Source: Clostridium sp. JN-1
GTDB lineage: Bacteria > Bacillota > Clostridia > Clostridiales > Clostridiaceae
Length of the DNA stretch: 64,000 nt
Direction: 5' to 3'
Assembly (NCBI RefSeq): GCF_003718715.1
Contig: NZ_CP033465.1
Location: 1,550,001-1,614,000 of the forward strand
The notes under the pieces are model-generated. The model was not told the DNA's origin. It saw only the letters and a list, made by a program, of their open reading frames with translations, and ran no database searches. The stretch's first letter is position 1, and every line of letters begins with the position of its first letter. Positions 53,323 through 61,013 of this stretch are shown piece by piece. The position numbers were made by a program, and so were the translations under genes.

Positions 53323-53544
53323 ATGATATATTCCATAGATCCTAATGAATTAGCTCTTCTATCAAGCATTATTGCTATTGCACTAGCACAGTATAAAACA
53401 ACTTATGAGTTAAACATACTTGGCAGTCTTATATCATCAATAGGAGATATATTGTCAACAATTGCAGCATAAAGAGAAGCTCTAGAATCTTTAGATGAAA
53501 GAAAACAAAATTTTAAAGGTACAAAGAAGAAATCAAAATCCTAA
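53323..53544 (+). pseudogene. Small DUF6774-like clostridial protein, interrupted by a stop codon
   Basis: Frame from ATG 53323 (GTG 53317 also possible; GGAAAGGTGA before it) codes for 49 residues including NELALLSSIIAIALAQ and LGSLISSIGDILSTIAA, then TAA at 53470. The same frame continues for 23 more codons (REALESLDERKQNF, then a Lys-rich end) to TAA 53544. The whole reads as one small protein of a clostridial family I associate with DUF6774, with one sense codon turned to TAA. It may be a pseudogene or make the short form. Confidence 0.6.
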
Positions 53545-53563
53545 TATATCCTATCGTGAACCT

Positions 53564-53584
53564 CCCCTGCCACAATGGTAGGGG
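53564..53584 (+). terminator. Terminator-like hairpin
   Basis: CCCCTGCCA-CAA-TGGTAGGGG with one G-U pair, followed by a weak T stretch (CTTCGTATTAAT). It lies just after the small interrupted gene. Confidence 0.5.
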
Positions 53585-53607
53585 CTTCGTATTAATAAAT
53601 AAAAATT

Positions 53608-53707
53608 AGGTTGTGCCTAAAATTGATATGCTCCCTTCCAGGTAGACAAGTGAAATAATAAAAACTTGTTTACTTGGGAGAGAGCAGTTCATTTAAATGC
53701 ACAACCT
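53608..53707. repeat. 100-bp palindrome, terminator- or MITE-like
   Basis: AGGTTGTGC (53608-53616) and GCACAACCT (53699-53707) close an inverted repeat. Its inner arms (GCTCCCTTCCAGGTAGACAAGT against its partner at about 53663-53687) also match with a few changes around a short AT loop. An A-run precedes it and a T-run follows. It could be a bidirectional terminator for the converging transcripts or a small mobile palindrome. Confidence 0.6.
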
Positions 53708-53743
53708 TTTTATTAAATAGGAAATTGGAAATATGAATAAAAT

Positions 53744-54694
53744 TTATCCAATATTGCTTTTATCAATATGTTCCTTTAAAGTTTTAGCTGATTCACATAA
53801 TTTTGAGAACTCATCATCATCTAAAGGCACTTCTAATATACGTTTAACACCTTCTCTACCTACTATAGAAGGAACTCCCATATATATATCATTTATATTA
53901 TATTCACCAGAAAGTAAACTTGAAACTGTAAGTATAGCATTTTCATCTCCCAAGATAGCTTCAACTATCCTCTTTATTGCTAATCCAACTGCATAGTTTG
54001 TACATCCTTTTTTCTCTATTACATCATAAGCTGCATTTTTAACATCTTTTGCTATAGATTCCTCGAAGGAATCATCACATTTCTTAAATGCAGCACTGCA
54101 AAATTCATCTACTTTCATTCCAGCTATGCTTGTTAAACTCCAAGCTGCTATTTCTGAATCGCCATGTTCACCCATTATATAAGTATGTATATTTCTTGGG
54201 TCCATATCAAAGTGTTTCCCAAGCATGTATCTAAATCTAGATGTATCAAGTACTGTACCTGAACCTATAACTCTATTAGCTGGGAAACCTGACAGCTTGT
54301 AAGTTATATAAGTAAGTATATCTACAGGGTTTGAAACTACAAGTAATATACTATTTGGACTGTATTTAACTACATCTGGAACAATCGACTTAAATATTTT
54401 AAGGTTTCTGCCTATAAGATCTAATCTTGTTTCTCCAGGTTTTGAAGGTGCACCAGCTGTTATTATAACTATATCTGAGTCTTTTGTATCTTTATAATCT
54501 CCAGATTTTATTTCTACAGGTTTCACAAAGCATGCTCCGTGGGACAAATCCATCGCTTCGCCTTTGGCTTTTTCTTTATTTATATCAACTATAACTATTT
54601 CTGTTGCAAGTCCTGAGTTCATTAGTGCATAAGCAGTAGTGGAACCTACAGCACCAGCTCCTATTATTGATATTTTTGTATTTCTTTTCATCAT
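53744..54694 (-). CDS. ldh: L-lactate dehydrogenase (NAD), with altered substrate loop
   Basis: A 316-residue L-LDH/MDH-family enzyme. Present: NAD motif IGAGAVGST, Arg90 and loop [19 protein letters not shown] (Asp, Arg) and the catalytic His in [11 protein letters not shown]. At the position that decides substrate (Gln in LDH, Arg in malate dehydrogenase) it has Ser84 in [11 protein letters not shown]. Apart from that the sequence is LDH-like, so it probably reduces pyruvate, perhaps also bulkier 2-oxo acids. The start ATG follows AGGAGG at 8 bases; a perfect promoter is upstream. Confidence 0.93.
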   Translation of the reverse strand: MMKRNTKISIIGAGAVGSTTAYALMNSGLATEIVIVDINKEKAKGEAMDLSHGACFVKPVEIKSGDYKDTKDSDIVIITAGAPSKPGETRLDLIGRNLKIFKSIVPDVVKYSPNSILLVVSNPVDILTYITYKLSGFPANRVIGSGTVLDTSRFRYMLGKHFDMDPRNIHTYIMGEHGDSEIAAWSLTSIAGMKVDEFCSAAFKKCDDSFEESIAKDVKNAAYDVIEKKGCTNYAVGLAIKRIVEAILGDENAILTVSSLLSGEYNINDIYMGVPSIVGREGVKRILEVPLDDDEFSKLCESAKTLKEHIDKSNIG

Positions 54695-54786
54695 GTTATT
54701 TTCCTCCTAGAAAACATCTTTAGTTATTATTATTTAAAATTTATTTAACTATTAATCATTAGTTCGGTAAGTTTTGGAACGTTTTA

Positions 54787-54815
54787 ATTATATAGTATTC
54801 ATAAAAAACTGTCAA
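54787..54815 (-). promoter_or_regulatory. ldh promoter
   Basis: Perfect consensus TTGACA (54815-54810), a 17-base spacer and TATAAT (54792-54787) on the minus strand, giving a leader of about 85 bases. I saw no clear Rex site in it. Confidence 0.88.
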
Positions 54816-54856
54816 TATTTAATATTATATGATATTAATTATTTAAATGAAATTAC

Positions 54857-54972
54857 CAGAAAAGGACGTTCTGTGCTAGTTAAATGGCTATGTCCTAAAT
54901 CTAAATCTACTGCCAAGAGCATAAATACAATAGGATGAGTTTTAACTACGTTTATTCTCATAACTAAAGGCA
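54857..54972 (+). ncRNA. Candidate structured RNA with kissing loops
   Basis: Intergenic sequence with nested pairings: AGGAC (54863-54867) with GTCCT (54892-54896); ATGAG (54935-54939) with CTCAT (54957-54961); TGCC (54911-54914) with GGCA (54969-54972). TAGTTAAA in the first loop (54877-54884) is exactly complementary to TTTAACTA in the other loop (54941-54948). That arrangement suggests a folded RNA with a loop-loop contact. It could be a known clostridial RNA such as the raiA motif, but I cannot confirm this. The strand is inferred and could be the opposite one. Confidence 0.45.
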
Positions 54973-55020
54973 AGTATTTTTTATTTTAATTATTGGGTCT
55001 ATTATAATTAATTTTTAAGT

Positions 55021-55049
55021 TTGACACAAATATATATCTACTTTATAAT
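55021..55049 (+). promoter_or_regulatory. Promoter of the repeat-tail membrane protein
   Basis: Perfect consensus TTGACA (55021-55026), a 17-base spacer and TATAAT (55044-55049). The start would be near 55056. Confidence 0.88.
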
Positions 55050-55071
55050 TTATTAAGTAATAATCGGAAAA

Positions 55072-56232
55072 GTGAGGAAGCGAAAATTAATTATGATGAA
55101 TGTTATTAAAACTGCAGTTGTAACTATAATGATATCAATTATATCTGGATTACTATTAGAGTATTTTAAAAATTTAGCACCTAAAATACTATGTACTGTA
55201 GGAAATGGTGTACCTATGAAAAAGAATGGTAAAAGAGTTTATGCATACGTTGTTACCGTTAGGAATCTATCAAATAAAATAGTTCACAAAATAACTTTAA
55301 ATATACAAAGTCTAAAAAGTAACTTAACTATTAAGGATACTAAAATAACAGGCGGATTAAAATTTGATTCTTCAAGGGAAGAAGATACCTCTATAGATAT
55401 CCAGATACCTTTTTTAAGTAATAATGATGAATTTTCTGCTAAAATATATGTAGAAAATCAATATGGAGCATATGACAAACCTGCTGTTGTAATCAGATCA
55501 CCTGAAAAATTTAAAAAAGTAACCTCTGCAGAGCAAAATGGAATCTTTGCATCATTGTTTAATATACCTAAAAATATAAATCAGGAAATCTCGAGCAAAA
55601 TGGAAAATACAAAAGCAGGAGTTCCTGATGAAAAAGATGATTTTACAATGGCTATGGATAAGCCAGCAGGTGCCAAAAAAACAATAAATAAAAGAAATAG
55701 GGAAGCACTCCATAGAAATAAGAAAGCTAATAAGAGTAAACAGGCAGCCATGGTTATTGCATCAATTATTGTATTTATGATTGCTGGTGTCTCTGTAAAA
55801 TCTTATTTCAAAAGGAATTCTACTAATACACAATCTCCTGCTGTAGAAAATACTGTTCCCAAACAATCTACTGATACAACAGAATCAACAAGAGGGACAA
55901 CTAAAAATACAGGTTCAAAAGCATCAATAAAAGGAACATCTGGAAATACACGTTCAAATACATCACCAAGTGGGACAACCAAAAATACAGATACAAAGGC
56001 ACCAACTGGTGAGACAACTGGAAATACAGATACAAAAGCATCAACAGAAGAGACTAATGGAAATACAGATTCAAAGGAATCAACAGGAAAAACAACCGGA
56101 AATACAGATACAAAAACTTCAACTGGCAGATCAACTGGAAATACAGATTCAAAAACTTCAACTGGCGGGACAACTGGAAATACAGACTCAAATACATCAG
56201 CTGGAGAAACAACACAAAATACAGGTAACTAA
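55072..56232 (+). CDS. Membrane protein with Thr/Ser-rich 13-residue repeat tail
   Basis: No known family recognised. It begins at GTG 55072 or at ATG 55093/55096; none has an ideal ribosome site. A hydrophobic segment (VVTIMISIISGLLL) near the N-terminus is followed by a beta-rich domain (about 35-150; VYAYVVTVRNLSNKIVHKI). Next come a very basic stretch (KRNREALHRNKKANKSKQ), a second membrane segment (AAMVIASIIVFMIAGVSV, about 222-239) and a tail of 13-residue repeats (TTGNTDSKTSTGG type). The basic flank suggests that the middle domain is inside and the low-complexity, possibly glycosylated tail outside. Confidence 0.75.
   Translation: MRKRKLIMMNVIKTAVVTIMISIISGLLLEYFKNLAPKILCTVGNGVPMKKNGKRVYAYVVTVRNLSNKIVHKITLNIQSLKSNLTIKDTKITGGLKFDSSREEDTSIDIQIPFLSNNDEFSAKIYVENQYGAYDKPAVVIRSPEKFKKVTSAEQNGIFASLFNIPKNINQEISSKMENTKAGVPDEKDDFTMAMDKPAGAKKTINKRNREALHRNKKANKSKQAAMVIASIIVFMIAGVSVKSYFKRNSTNTQSPAVENTVPKQSTDTTESTRGTTKNTGSKASIKGTSGNTRSNTSPSGTTKNTDTKAPTGETTGNTDTKASTEETNGNTDSKESTGKTTGNTDTKTSTGRSTGNTDSKTSTGGTTGNTDSNTSAGETTQNTGN
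55897..56229 (+). repeat. 39-bp in-frame tandem repeats
   Basis: Eight full 39-base units plus a partial one code for 13-residue repeats of pattern TT-x-NTD-(S/T)-K-x-STG-x. The later units (from about 56014) are most alike, which suggests recent expansion by slippage or unequal crossing-over. Confidence 0.85.
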
Positions 56233-56244
56233 CACAGTAATAAT

Positions 56245-56274
56245 AGAAAGCAGCCCTGTTGCAGGCTGCTTTCT
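56245..56274. terminator. Hairpin after the repeat-tail gene
   Basis: AGAAAGCAGCC (56245-56255) pairs perfectly with GGCTGCTTTCT (56264-56274); a TGAGATTTT stretch follows on the plus strand. Confidence 0.75.
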
Positions 56275-56279
56275 GAGAT

Positions 56280-56640
56280 TTTAATTTTATGGGTTTCACC
56301 AAAATCAAGATCAGTTTTATAATAAATATAGCCGCCAGAGATGTTTATATTATATGCCTTTTCATCTGTTACTTTCTTTCTATCTGTTCCATCTATTCTA
56401 ATGATGTACATACTGCCATTATCAGAGTTATTCTTGTACTATATTCTATCTCCAGAGATATTAATGAAGTAACTCTCATCATTAGTCAGCTTAGTTACAT
56501 TTAAACCATCAGTATTCATTTTGTATAAACCATTACCATCTTGCTCATCTGTAAAGTATATAGAACCTTCATATACATTCATAAACCCATTGTTTCCACT
56601 TTTGAGAAGCTTTTTTAAGGTATGTCTTCCTCACTTTCCT
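56280..56640 (-). pseudogene. Decayed DUF5050-type beta-propeller gene
   Basis: The minus strand in one frame reads YEGSIYFTDEQDGNGLYKMN, TKLTNDESYFINISGDRI, a TAG stop (near 56441), then YKNNSDNGSMYIIRIDGTD and ISGGYIYYKTD. These are successive repeats of DUF5050-like (YWTD-style) propellers, which are common in clostridial surface proteins. There is an in-frame stop at both the N-terminal side and in the middle, and no start, so it is a relic. The rest of 56233-56738 holds only the hairpin above and a start region for the next gene. Confidence 0.7.
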
Positions 56641-56738
56641 TGTAATGGTATCATTCAAACATATAATATATATTTGTAACATTCTTTAATCTCTCACATA
56701 GAATGTAATGTGTGAAATAAAAATTCAGGAGGCAGCCT

Positions 56739-58157
56739 GTGATTATTCATGTAATTAAATCAGGGGAATCACTTTGGCAAATATCAAATTATTATGATGT
56801 ATCCATTAATAAAATAATAGAAGTTAATGGACTTCCATATGCTGACCGATTAGTTATTGGTCAAGCGTTACTCATCCCAACAGAAGACTTTTTTCATAAT
56901 GTAAAAGCCGGTGAAACTATATGGAGTATTGCAAAGTCTTATGGAATTTCACCGCAGTCAATTATTCAGGCAAATCCAGCAGTTAATCCTGATAGTATTT
57001 ATCCAGGACTTAAATTATATATTCCAGCACCTAAACATATCGTAAAACCAGGAGAAACTCTAAGCGAAATTGCTGACTTATATGGTATATCTTTACAAAG
57101 TCTTATGACAGCAAATGATATTAAAAACCCCAGTATGATCCAACCTGGAGAAACATTAGTTATTCCAGTTAAGCGTGAGCGACCTAATATAGATGTGAAT
57201 GGTTATATATATTTTTTAGGCAATGAAGCAGTACCTATTGTTAAAGATGAAGGTAAATACTTAACTTACCTAAGTCCCTTTGCATATAGAATACGAGAAG
57301 ATGGTTCTCTTCAACCGATAGATGATACCCCTGCAATTAATGAAGGGATCAATCAAAAAGCTGTTCCAATGATGGCCATTACAAATTTTACATCAACTGA
57401 ACTGGGGCAAAATCTTGCCCATGTTGTTTTATCTAGCCCTAGTGTCCAGCAAACTTTGTTTACAAATATAATTAATACCATGAAACAAAAGGGATATAAA
57501 GGAGTAAATATTGATTTTGAGGGTGTACTTCCTGCAGATCGTGACCTTTATAATAGATTTCTTAGAGAAGCAGTACTGCGTTTGCATAGAGAAAACTTTT
57601 TCGTATCAAGTGCCTTAGCACCAAAAACAAGTGAACAGCAGCAGGGATCGCTATATACGGCCCATGACTATAGATTTCATGGAAGAATTCTTGATTTTGT
57701 TATACTTATGACTTATGAATGGGGATATCGACTTGGTCCCCCACAGCCAATTTCTCCATTAAATCAAATTATACGTGTTTTAGACTACGCAGTTTCTGTC
57801 ATTCCAAGAGATAAAATCTACTTTGGCTTTCAGCTTTATGCAAGAGATTGGTTGATTCCTCATGTAAGCGGTCAGCAAGCTGAAACCTTTAGTATGCAGG
57901 AGGCATTGACAAGAGCTATTAACCATGGGGCAGCTATTCAATACGATCCCATTTCTCAAACACCATTTTATCAATATAAAGATAAAGATGGAAGAATGCA
58001 TGAAGTGTGGTTTGAAGATGCTCGCAGTGCCCAAGCAAAGTTTGATACAGTAAAAAGATATAATTTGAGAGGTATCAGTTACTGGGCTTTAGGTTTCCCA
58101 TTTCCACAAAATTGGGCTTTGCTTGAAGATAACTTTAGTATTAAAAAACTAATTTAA
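56739..58157 (+). CDS. LysM / GH18 spore-type glycosylase (YaaH-like)
   Basis: A 472-residue protein with three LysM repeats (about 2-47, 51-96, 98-143; each beginning IKSGESLW, VKAGETIW or VKPGETLSE) and a GH18 domain from about 150. The catalytic DxE is in GVNIDFEGV, and MTYEWGYRLGPPQPISP is typical of YaaH/YdhD-type spore germination N-acetylglucosaminidases. No signal peptide is present, as usual for spore-layer proteins. The start is GTG 56739 behind CAGGAGGCA. It may act in cortex processing; the gene is monocistronic with its own terminator. Confidence 0.93.
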   Translation: MIIHVIKSGESLWQISNYYDVSINKIIEVNGLPYADRLVIGQALLIPTEDFFHNVKAGETIWSIAKSYGISPQSIIQANPAVNPDSIYPGLKLYIPAPKHIVKPGETLSEIADLYGISLQSLMTANDIKNPSMIQPGETLVIPVKRERPNIDVNGYIYFLGNEAVPIVKDEGKYLTYLSPFAYRIREDGSLQPIDDTPAINEGINQKAVPMMAITNFTSTELGQNLAHVVLSSPSVQQTLFTNIINTMKQKGYKGVNIDFEGVLPADRDLYNRFLREAVLRLHRENFFVSSALAPKTSEQQQGSLYTAHDYRFHGRILDFVILMTYEWGYRLGPPQPISPLNQIIRVLDYAVSVIPRDKIYFGFQLYARDWLIPHVSGQQAETFSMQEALTRAINHGAAIQYDPISQTPFYQYKDKDGRMHEVWFEDARSAQAKFDTVKRYNLRGISYWALGFPFPQNWALLEDNFSIKKLI

Positions 58158-58228
58158 AATAACAGTAATTTATTAAGATAAAGTCTAAATTAATAACTAC
58201 CAATAAAAATTATGTCTATTTCAATAAA

Positions 58229-58263
58229 TAAAGATGGCAGCTATAATATAGTGCCATCTTTTA
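58229..58263. terminator. Bidirectional terminator
   Basis: AAGATGGCA (58231-58239) pairs with TGCCATCTT (58252-58260), with A-rich and T-rich flanks, between converging yaaH-like and pqqD-like genes. Confidence 0.88.
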
Positions 58264-58266
58264 TAA

Positions 58267-58617
58267 TTATAAATTTGTTTTTTCTATATAGTGACAATTA
58301 ACATCAATATGATTTAAGAATAACAATAATCTTTCATAAAGAGGGTGAACTTCATCACCAAACTTTGCTTCTAGATTTTCGCCAATCTCTTTTATAGTTT
58401 TCTTGCCATCTATTTGTAACAATACGTAACTTCCATATTCATCCAAAGTAGTTTTCTTATATTCTGGAATTCTAAATTTAAGTTTTCTAAAGAACCTTTG
58501 GATCTTATGATCTTGTTTTTCAAGTATAGTCACAATATTGTCTTTATCTGTTTCATATTCTAAGTTATCTGAGATTTTAAATATTATATTTAAAACCTCT
58601 TCGTTGTTATTCAGCAT
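58267..58617 (-). CDS. PqqD-like (peptide-binding fold) protein
   Basis: A 116-residue protein whose C-terminal two thirds resemble PqqD/RRE domains: DEYGSYVLLQIDGKKTIKEIGENLEAKFGDEVHPLYERLLLFLNHI, the winged-helix pattern with VLLQIDG-KTI. PqqD-type domains usually hand peptides to radical SAM enzymes. None is here; instead the gene overlaps the OPT peptide transporter by 11 bases, which points to a role with the transporter or its substrate. Confidence 0.75.
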   Translation of the reverse strand: MLNNNEEVLNIIFKISDNLEYETDKDNIVTILEKQDHKIQRFFRKLKFRIPEYKKTTLDEYGSYVLLQIDGKKTIKEIGENLEAKFGDEVHPLYERLLLFLNHIDVNCHYIEKTNL

Positions 58618-60544
58618 CTTTTACTTTACTTTTTAATATAGGTATTATAGTAGCTATTACTAGAACTGCTAATATTATATATGCCATTCCATTGGTAGTA
58701 GCAAATCCACTTGGTCCCTTTCCTTTTATAACACCTGTTACTTGAAGTATTATACCAACAAGTCCTATTATAGAACCACCAGCAACAAGTCCAGATGATA
58801 AACTTATACCATTAGAAACCTTAACTTCTTTTTCTTTTTCAGTTTTAGAAACTTTTTCTACAAATACACGAATCAATGCACCTATTAATATTATAGAAGT
58901 TGTAGATACTGGTAAATAAAATCCTATAGCAATTGTCATTACAGGAAGCTTTAATAAGAATAAAAAGATTCCGATAACAGCACCAGCAATTATCATAACC
59001 CAAGGTAATTTACCTGACATTATACCGCCAGTCAATGTTGACATTAAGTTAGCTTGAGGTAATGCAAATGGCACATTATCACCAGTCATAGAAAGTTGGC
59101 TTGAGAGTAATAATATAACACCAGTAACTACTGCAACACCAACTATACCAGCTATAGCAAAGTATTTTTGCATTTCATTTTTGTCACCACCAACTATGAA
59201 TGTAACTTTTTGTGATTGGCAATAACCACCAGCTACAGATATAGCAGTAACTATAAATGTACCAAATAAAAGCAAAGATCTATTGTTTTCAGGACTTTTC
59301 CATCCCATTGCAACGAATAATAATGTTACAATAACTATAGAAGCTATAGTCATACCTGATACAGGAAGATTTGAAGTTCCTATAGTACCAGTTAAACGAC
59401 CAGAAACTATAACAAATAAAAGTGATAAGAATAATGATAAAATAGAAGCAATTATTGCCATTGATATATTACCACCAGATATTAAGAATCCACCTATAAA
59501 TCCTACTATTATACCTCCAAGCAATATTATATTTTCAGCAGATGAACTACCAGCAGTAGATGAACTACCAGCACCACTTGAAGACTTGGCATTAACAGTT
59601 TCCTTTATAGAAGCTATTATAGTAGGTATAAGCTTTATAGCTCCTATTAAACCACCAGAAAGCATCATACCAGCTCCGACATATTTTACATAACTACCAG
59701 CTATATTTTTAACTTGCATAGCGTTTGTAGCAACATTCGGATCATTCCATACAGCTGGACCGCCTTGTCCAAGGGAAGCAAAGTAACCTATTAAAGGCAT
59801 AATAGCAAAATTAGATAATATAGCACCGGCAAACATAGTTATAGAAACATCTAAACCAACTATGAATCCTATACCTAATAATAGAGGGTTAGCTTCAATT
59901 TCAAATTTCCACTTGTAGAAGGACTCATTTACATAGCTTATAACGCTATTAGCTACATTTAAAAATGAACTACCTAAAACAGTTATACCTCCACCTATTC
60001 CAAATCCTATTCCCATGTACTTCATTGATTCTCCAGCACCTTCTGAAGCAACAAGTGTCTCAGATATAGCCATTGACTCAGGGTACATTAGTTTACCATG
60101 TTCTTGAATCATTAAGTAATTGTAAACAAGAGAAGCTATTCCTATACCGAATAAGACTCCACCTACACCAACAGCAAAACCTTCTAAGAAAGTAACTTTT
60201 GAACCTATTAGAAGTACTGCTGGTAAAACAAATATTATACCACTAGCAACGGATTCTCCGCCGCTTGACATACCTTGAACTAAGTTTTTGCCAAGGATAC
60301 CTTTTTGTTTAGCAAATATAGCTATAAATGCAGAACCTATTATAGAACCAGGTATACCCGCTGCAACTGTAAGCCCTGCTTTCATACCTGAATAGGCAGT
60401 AGACGCTGCAAATAGTGCAGCTAAAATAATACCGATTATTAATACAGCACCATTTCCACCGGATTTAGAACCGCTGGAAATGTAAGGAACGTAGTCTTTA
60501 CCCGCTACGCCGCCATATGCATCTTTAGATAATTTTTTATGCAT
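58607..60544 (-). CDS. OPT-family oligopeptide transporter
   Basis: A 645-residue transporter of the OPT/YSL family with about 14-16 membrane segments. Family blocks: SAYSGMKAGLTVAAGIPGSIIG, GESVASGIIFVLPAVLLIG, YPESMAISETLVASEGAGES, PLIGYFASLGQG and FYLPVSTTSIILIGALIR. A Ser/Ala/Gly-rich loop (SSSGAGSSSTAGSS) lies near residue 327. It would import short peptides or metal chelates with protons. It is followed by the overlapping pqqD-like gene; an extended -10 (TGTTATAAT, 60587-60579) lies upstream. Confidence 0.93.
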   Translation of the reverse strand: MHKKLSKDAYGGVAGKDYVPYISSGSKSGGNGAVLIIGIILAALFAASTAYSGMKAGLTVAAGIPGSIIGSAFIAIFAKQKGILGKNLVQGMSSGGESVASGIIFVLPAVLLIGSKVTFLEGFAVGVGGVLFGIGIASLVYNYLMIQEHGKLMYPESMAISETLVASEGAGESMKYMGIGFGIGGGITVLGSSFLNVANSVISYVNESFYKWKFEIEANPLLLGIGFIVGLDVSITMFAGAILSNFAIMPLIGYFASLGQGGPAVWNDPNVATNAMQVKNIAGSYVKYVGAGMMLSGGLIGAIKLIPTIIASIKETVNAKSSSGAGSSSTAGSSSAENIILLGGIIVGFIGGFLISGGNISMAIIASILSLFLSLLFVIVSGRLTGTIGTSNLPVSGMTIASIVIVTLLFVAMGWKSPENNRSLLLFGTFIVTAISVAGGYCQSQKVTFIVGGDKNEMQKYFAIAGIVGVAVVTGVILLLSSQLSMTGDNVPFALPQANLMSTLTGGIMSGKLPWVMIIAGAVIGIFLFLLKLPVMTIAIGFYLPVSTTSIILIGALIRVFVEKVSKTEKEKEVKVSNGISLSSGLVAGGSIIGLVGIILQVTGVIKGKGPSGFATTNGMAYIILAVLVIATIIPILKSKVKDAE

Positions 60545-60578
60545 ACTATAAACCCCCTTTTATATTTTTACAAGAACT

Positions 60579-60587
60579 ATTATAACA
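60579..60587 (-). promoter_or_regulatory. Extended -10 promoter of the OPT gene
   Basis: TGTTATAAT on the minus strand, 35 bases ahead of the ATG at 60544; a weak TTCATT box lies 17 bases upstream. Confidence 0.6.
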
Positions 60588-60729
60588 TAACTATTTTCAA
60601 AAATGAATTTTTTATAATTTCATAAATAAAAAGATTAATTCATCAAAATAGTCAAAAAACAACTGAGTTGATTAATGAATTTCAATAGTGTGACTAGTTA
60701 GAATTATCTGTTTTGCATTTATACAGGTG

Positions 60730-60862
60730 TGAAATTTAATATTTCAATAAACTCATCACCTAAAAACACGATGCAAGGAGCCTTTTTCTCAGCTTATTTA
60801 AATAAATCTCTAACTTTTGAAGCACCAACCCCTACAAATATTTTTACAAAAAAAAGGATAAT
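60730..60862 (-). pseudogene. FtsH relic (AAA+ protease fragment)
   Basis: The minus strand reads FFVKIFVGVGASKVRDLFK, a TAA stop, then AEKKAPCIVFLGDEFIEIL. This matches the stretch of FtsH between Walker A and Walker B (EMFVGVGASRVRDLF, KAPCIIFIDEID). Only about 40 codons remain, with one stop and a damaged Walker B (GDEF for DEID). It is clearly a fragment, not a functional gene. Confidence 0.65.
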
Positions 60863-60949
60863 TGTTGATTTTTATTTCAATGAAAAAATCAAGAAATTGC
60901 TGCAACTTTATTAAATATATATTAATATACAACATAAAATTAATAGTTC

Positions 60950-61012
60950 AGATGAAGATAGTGGGAGAGTTATGGCTATGACCATTCACCGAAGAAGTAA
61001 ATCTTTCAGGTA
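60950..61012 (+). ncRNA. Glycine riboswitch, truncated in the first aptamer
   Basis: GATGAAGATAGTGGGAGAG is followed by a small hairpin (ATGGCTATGACCAT) and CACCGAAGAAGTAAATCTTTCAGGTA, split here by motif: CACCGAAG, AAGTAAATC and TTTCAGGTA. These are the hallmarks of aptamer I of tandem glycine riboswitches. The expected AAAAGGAC that closes P1, and the second aptamer, are missing; the sequence changes abruptly at about 61012 into the end of a helicase fragment. The gene it once controlled is gone. Confidence 0.75.
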
Positions 61013-61013
61013 C

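Noticed and set aside
54695-54856. Rex-type redox operator ahead of ldh
   Set aside because: No TTGTTAA-N4-TTAACAA or similar site of adequate match was seen in the leader or over the promoter.
54850-54966. 40-codon minus-strand frame (MRINVVKTHPIVF...) as a gene
   Set aside because: It has no ribosome binding site, overlaps the proposed RNA fold and resembles no protein I know; treated as a by-product of a conserved RNA.
55897-56229. CRISPR array
   Set aside because: The 39-bp repeats are contiguous, in frame and code for 13-residue repeats; there are no spacers. No CRISPR array was found elsewhere in the window.
60729-60914. Plus-strand 61-codon frame
   Set aside because: The opposite strand reads as an FtsH fragment, which explains the open frame better.
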